Shown here one piece after another: positions 30,552-33,181 of a stretch of DNA of 33,181 nucleotides. The notes under the pieces were generated by a model. That model did no database searches. It was not told the DNA's origin and saw only the letters and a program-made list of their open reading frames with translations. This DNA is from an uncultured Rubrobacteraceae bacterium (GTDB taxonomy: Bacteria > Actinomycetota > Rubrobacteria > Rubrobacterales > Rubrobacteraceae): NCBI GenBank assembly GCA_902806075.1, contig CADCVG010000057.1, positions 1-33,181 on the forward strand, written 5' to 3'. Each line of letters starts with the position of its first letter. The first letter of the stretch is position 1. The translations under genes were made by a program, and so were the position numbers.

Positions 30552-31439
30552 CTACATGGGACCCCTTTCAGCCTCAGATTCCATTCCTGGCATGGATTCC
30601 GTACCTGGCTCGGATTCCGTTCCTGAGGGCATCTCGGATTGAGTGCCTACCCACAGTGTCAGCCCTAACAACACTACGCCTCCCGCTACCATCAAGACTC
30701 CTGCAGCTTGTGCCATCCGCTGGCCTGCTGGCGCCACCTTTTCGAGCAAGATGAACCCCGCGATAGCAGCAACCCACAGCAAGTTCATTACCCCCGCCAC
30801 AAAGAGTAAGGCCATCAGAGACCAACAGCAGCCGGTGCAATAACTGCCATGCTTTAGTCCCATCAGGAAAGCACCCCACCTGCCCTCTCGCCATTCATTC
30901 AAGACGAACCCTAGAGGAGATCGACATTTACTCAGGCAGGCGTGCTTGAGGGGCGTCCACTGGTAGATCCCGGCCACCAGAAGCAGGACGCCGCCCAAGA
31001 CAGGAGTGGTGCTTACCATCATCGGTGAGAGCAGAGAAGCGGCATGGAGTCCCCACTGGGCTGCGGTGGCCAGGACGCTGAAGGCGGCCCAGACCACCAG
31101 GTAGCCCAGTAGAAACACGCTCGTCGGTACATAGGGAGCCTGCTGCTCCCGGCGTCTGCGGTTAACCCCGGCAAACAAGAGGATCATCGGAGCCGCAGAG
31201 GGCGTCATCATCGCGACCATCATTACCGCCCACATCACGAACGTCAGGGCGAAATCAGTAACCCCCCAAGCCTCCTGCATCTGGGGCATGGCAATCTCCG
31301 TTGCCATCTCCATGCTCTGCATATCCGAGGCCAGAGAAGCCACATAGACCCAAGAGAGTGCCGTAATTAGCGCGAGAGCGGACAGCAAGATGATGCGGTC
31401 TCGCCTCAGTATGGTCTTCTGGGTAACTCCGCTTGACAT
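30552..31439 (-). CDS. DUF2182 integral membrane protein, predicted metal-binding
   Basis: The 295-residue product has about seven membrane helices (first at 16-37, then FALTFVMWAVMMVAMMTPSA at about 63-82, and so on). Two Cys-containing loops, HACLSKC (Cys168, Cys172) and SYCTGCCWSLM (Cys201, 204, 205), with many Met residues point to a soft-metal or redox role; the family is labelled as predicted metal-binding. The C-terminal tail is a short repeat of Gly-Thr/Met-Glu-Ser-Glu/Met-Pro units. It is the last gene of an operon with two DUF1326 genes, 92 bp after the nearer one. Confidence 0.9.
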   Translation of the reverse strand: MSSGVTQKTILRRDRIILLSALALITALSWVYVASLASDMQSMEMATEIAMPQMQEAWGVTDFALTFVMWAVMMVAMMTPSAAPMILLFAGVNRRRREQQAPYVPTSVFLLGYLVVWAAFSVLATAAQWGLHAASLLSPMMVSTTPVLGGVLLLVAGIYQWTPLKHACLSKCRSPLGFVLNEWREGRWGAFLMGLKHGSYCTGCCWSLMALLFVAGVMNLLWVAAIAGFILLEKVAPAGQRMAQAAGVLMVAGGVVLLGLTLWVGTQSEMPSGTESEPGTESMPGMESEAERGPM

Positions 31440-31531
31440 ACCTTCACAGGCCCCCTGCTAGTGGGTGAGTCTTCATGCGGACTTCTTCTCTTATCTAAGC
31501 TCTCACGAACGACAAGCTAGAAGCCCTGTGC

Positions 31532-32140
31532 TTACCCTGTCCAGGAGAAGGGTGTGGAGAAGCCGCTCTTGCCCTCGCCAGAGTAGTCGAGCCCCAGGCC
31601 CTGCACGCGTGCAGAGAGAGTCCGGGCCGGGGTCAAGTCCGAGTTAGCCGGATGCTTGGTCTCGGTGAGTTTGGGCAGCGGCCCGTCCGGGTCGAACGGA
31701 GACACGAGATCCTCGATCTCCACGTCGATGGCATCACCGACCTTGACCCGGTGGCGAAGACCGTCGTCGACGTGCTCGATCGATGCTACCTCCATACCGA
31801 GGTTCTCGCTGATAAGCGGCACGAGATTTGCCAAGGGACCACCCATCTGGCCCGAGAAGATGCCCCCAAGCTTCTCGACCTGCTCTTCGTTTGCCCGCTC
31901 ATCCATAAACACCCCAACCCGCCAGTTTCCCTCTGACATCTGCTGTGGAGAGTCAAGGACTAAGACCACGCTGAGGGCGCTCACGTCCGTGCCGTCGACC
32001 TCCCCGGAGTCGATATGCCAGGCCAGCACCGCGTTGCAGCGATCGTTGTCGGCCGGTGCCGCGAATCCACTAGCGCCACAGGGGCATACGACATCGCAGT
32101 TGCAGTTCTCGATGTAGGTGCCTTCTAGTCTCCAGGCCAT
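31532..32140 (-). CDS. DUF1326 family protein, first copy
   Basis: The 202-residue product begins MAWRLEGTYIENCNCDVVCP with the signature CxCx3CxC (Cys13, 15, 19, 21) and a further Cys at about 35, which suggests metal binding. Conserved stretches are VDGTDVSALSVVLVLDSPQQ, NEEQVEKLGGIFSGQMGGP and the C-terminal FDYSGEGKSGFSTPFSW-like ending (LDYSGEGKSGFSTPFSW). No signal peptide is seen, so it is cytoplasmic. DUF1326 genes frequently neighbour DUF2182, as here. The ATG at 32140 has AAGGAG about 9 bp upstream. Biochemical function is unknown. Confidence 0.9.
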   Translation of the reverse strand: MAWRLEGTYIENCNCDVVCPCGASGFAAPADNDRCNAVLAWHIDSGEVDGTDVSALSVVLVLDSPQQMSEGNWRVGVFMDERANEEQVEKLGGIFSGQMGGPLANLVPLISENLGMEVASIEHVDDGLRHRVKVGDAIDVEIEDLVSPFDPDGPLPKLTETKHPANSDLTPARTLSARVQGLGLDYSGEGKSGFSTPFSWTG

Positions 32141-32269
32141 AGCCTTATTCTCCTTCTCCGCTTTCCCCAGCGGGTCGCTTACGCTTCGACTGTATATATT
32201 CGGCAGCTGAGCATAACGGGCATTCTGCTACGAACATCTCCTCATGCTGCCCACGGTGCCTATGCTGCC

Positions 32270-32893
32270 TTACCGGTGGCTTCCGAACGTTTGGTGCTCG
32301 ACCAAGGAGGTGTGGCGGCCCGAGTAGTCGAAGGCGATCTCGTCGCTGGAGCGCATCGTCTGCGACCGAAGAACCTCTGCCGCCCCCTCTCCTTCGGAGT
32401 ACTCCAGTCCGCCGGGGATGTGGATCTGCACGGACTCCTCGTCGCCGGTTATCGGGTTCAGGATCGGACCAAATTGGTTCTCGATACCATCGCCGATCTT
32501 GATCGTGCCAGTCTTGCCCGAGACCTCGAAATCGATCGGTACGACGGCCGGCTCCTTGACCTCGCTGACGATCGTAGAAACCACCTCGAACCAGGCCCCG
32601 CCGGCCTGGCCCGTTAGGATCTGGCCGAGTGCGTCTATTTGCTCCTGGCTCATAGCCTCATCAAAGTAGGGCTTTACCGTGCCGTTGCCCTCATGCAAGG
32701 GGCCAGGCCAATGGTACGCGACTGCCCACTTGACCCCAGCCAAGGAGGCGCCGTCGAATTCGCCCTCGTCTACCTTCATACCGAGAACGCCCTCGCACTC
32801 GTGGTAGGTCGGTGGGCTCATGAAGTCGCAGGGGCAGCCGGGTTCGCAGTTACAGCTCTTGAAGTAAGCGCCGGACATTCGCCACTCGGGCAC
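32270..32893 (-). CDS. DUF1326 family protein, second copy
   Basis: The 207-residue product starts at GTG 32893 behind AAAGGAG; the open frame reaches 32968 but the family begins with VPEWRMSGAYFKSCNCEPGC. The same CxCx3CxC motif is present (Cys14, 16, 20, 22). It shares with the first copy the DGASLAGVKWAVAYHW-type strand, SQEQIDALGQILTGQAGG and a final FDYSGRHTSLVEHQTFG. The two DUF1326 proteins are clearly diverged paralogues, so they may form a heteromer or handle different partners. It is first in the DUF1326-DUF1326-DUF2182 unit. Confidence 0.9.
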   Translation of the reverse strand: MPEWRMSGAYFKSCNCEPGCPCDFMSPPTYHECEGVLGMKVDEGEFDGASLAGVKWAVAYHWPGPLHEGNGTVKPYFDEAMSQEQIDALGQILTGQAGGAWFEVVSTIVSEVKEPAVVPIDFEVSGKTGTIKIGDGIENQFGPILNPITGDEESVQIHIPGGLEYSEGEGAAEVLRSQTMRSSDEIAFDYSGRHTSLVEHQTFGSHR

Positions 32894-33000
32894 GTTCTTT
32901 CTCCTTTGCTCCGAGGAGCGAAAGTCTAAGCGACTCCCGCACCTGTTTGCTAGTAACAGTAAGAACATAACCAGTATTCAGAGAGAAGGCAATAGCCGGG

Positions 33001-33089
33001 AAGGGGCGGGTTGTCTCTATTCACTAGATTGCCGCTAAGAGGTCTTCTCGGATCTGGACTTCCGATGTACAGAATTTTCGGAAATTCAG
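33001..33089 (+). repeat. dispersed intergenic repeat, copy 7 (long form)
   Basis: 5' arm AGGGGCGGGTTGTCTCT, core CTATTCACTAGATTGCCGCT then AAGAGGTCTTCTCGGAT, 3' arm with TTCCGA ... TCGGAA around a 13-nt loop, ending ATTCAG. It lies 33 bp upstream of the longest DUF1326 frame and before a terminator. Confidence 0.88.
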
Positions 33090-33109
33090 AGGGCATGAGG
33101 GCATAAAAG

Positions 33110-33142
33110 AGGGCCGGAGCCTCCCAAGGAAGCTCTGGCCCT
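33110..33142 (-). terminator. intrinsic terminator of a gene beyond the window
   Basis: AGGGCCGGAGC and GCTCTGGCCCT form an 11-bp stem with one G-T wobble and an 11-nt loop. On the minus strand it is followed by CTTTTATG, suiting a minus-strand gene ending to the right of the window. Confidence 0.65.
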
Positions 33143-33181
33143 AAGCAATTCTTCTAAGAAGTTTGCCTTACGAAGCGTTAC

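Overview
The window is high-GC bacterial chromosome. It is most likely from an actinobacterium of the Rubrobacter group. The evidence is the polA / rpsA / coaE / uvrB neighbourhood typical of actinobacteria, GTG/TTG starts with strong AGGAGG ribosome sites, a DUF2382 stress protein, an LPXTG surface protein and a DUF2182 + DUF1326 cluster. The genus is inferred from family resemblance, not from a marker search.

Layout. (1) 1-3.5 kb, minus strand: uvrB, followed by a toxin-antitoxin-like pair (RelE/PBECR-like protein + DUF2283). The pair is bracketed by a second copy of the last 96 bp of uvrB, then two small coiled-coil genes; the arrangement looks like an insertion at the uvrB 3' end. (2) 3.5-7.1 kb: an alpha/beta hydrolase whose reading frame runs out of a decayed secreted-protein gene, a frameshifted DUF4383 membrane gene, and an intact LPXTG paralogue of the decayed gene. 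(3) 7.4-12.6 kb, minus strand: core block polA, rpsA, coaE and a lytic transglycosylase. (4) 12.9-15.5 kb, plus strand: an operon of a retropepsin-like domain fused to a seven-helix membrane domain, a RimK-like ATP-grasp ligase and a second membrane-anchored retropepsin-like protein. This is a peptide or cell-envelope modification system of uncertain role. (5) 15.5-20.6 kb, minus strand: a complete branched-chain amino acid type ABC transporter (substrate-binding protein, LivH, LivM, LivG, LivF).

(6) 20.75-23.3 kb: tRNA-Leu(CAA) followed by a graveyard of mobile-type DNA. It holds a nonsense-broken AlbA_2 gene, a piece of a short-chain dehydrogenase, a small repeat cluster, an XRE regulator and a frameshifted HUH replication protein. 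(7) 23.4-33.2 kb, accessory/stress block: patatin-SnoaL fusion, ECF sigma factor with RskA-type anti-sigma factor, membrane protein, DUF2382 protein, cupin, a 53-residue DUF1059 gene, a tandem GNAT protein, and a DUF2182 membrane protein with two DUF1326 proteins.

The most unusual signal is a dispersed, structured intergenic repeat in region 7. Six clear copies and one degenerate copy share a core of about 40 bp, flanked by hairpin-forming arms. Six lie in the same orientation at the 3' side of minus-strand transcription units, often next to an intrinsic terminator. The second most interesting locus is the retropepsin-7TM / ATP-grasp operon.
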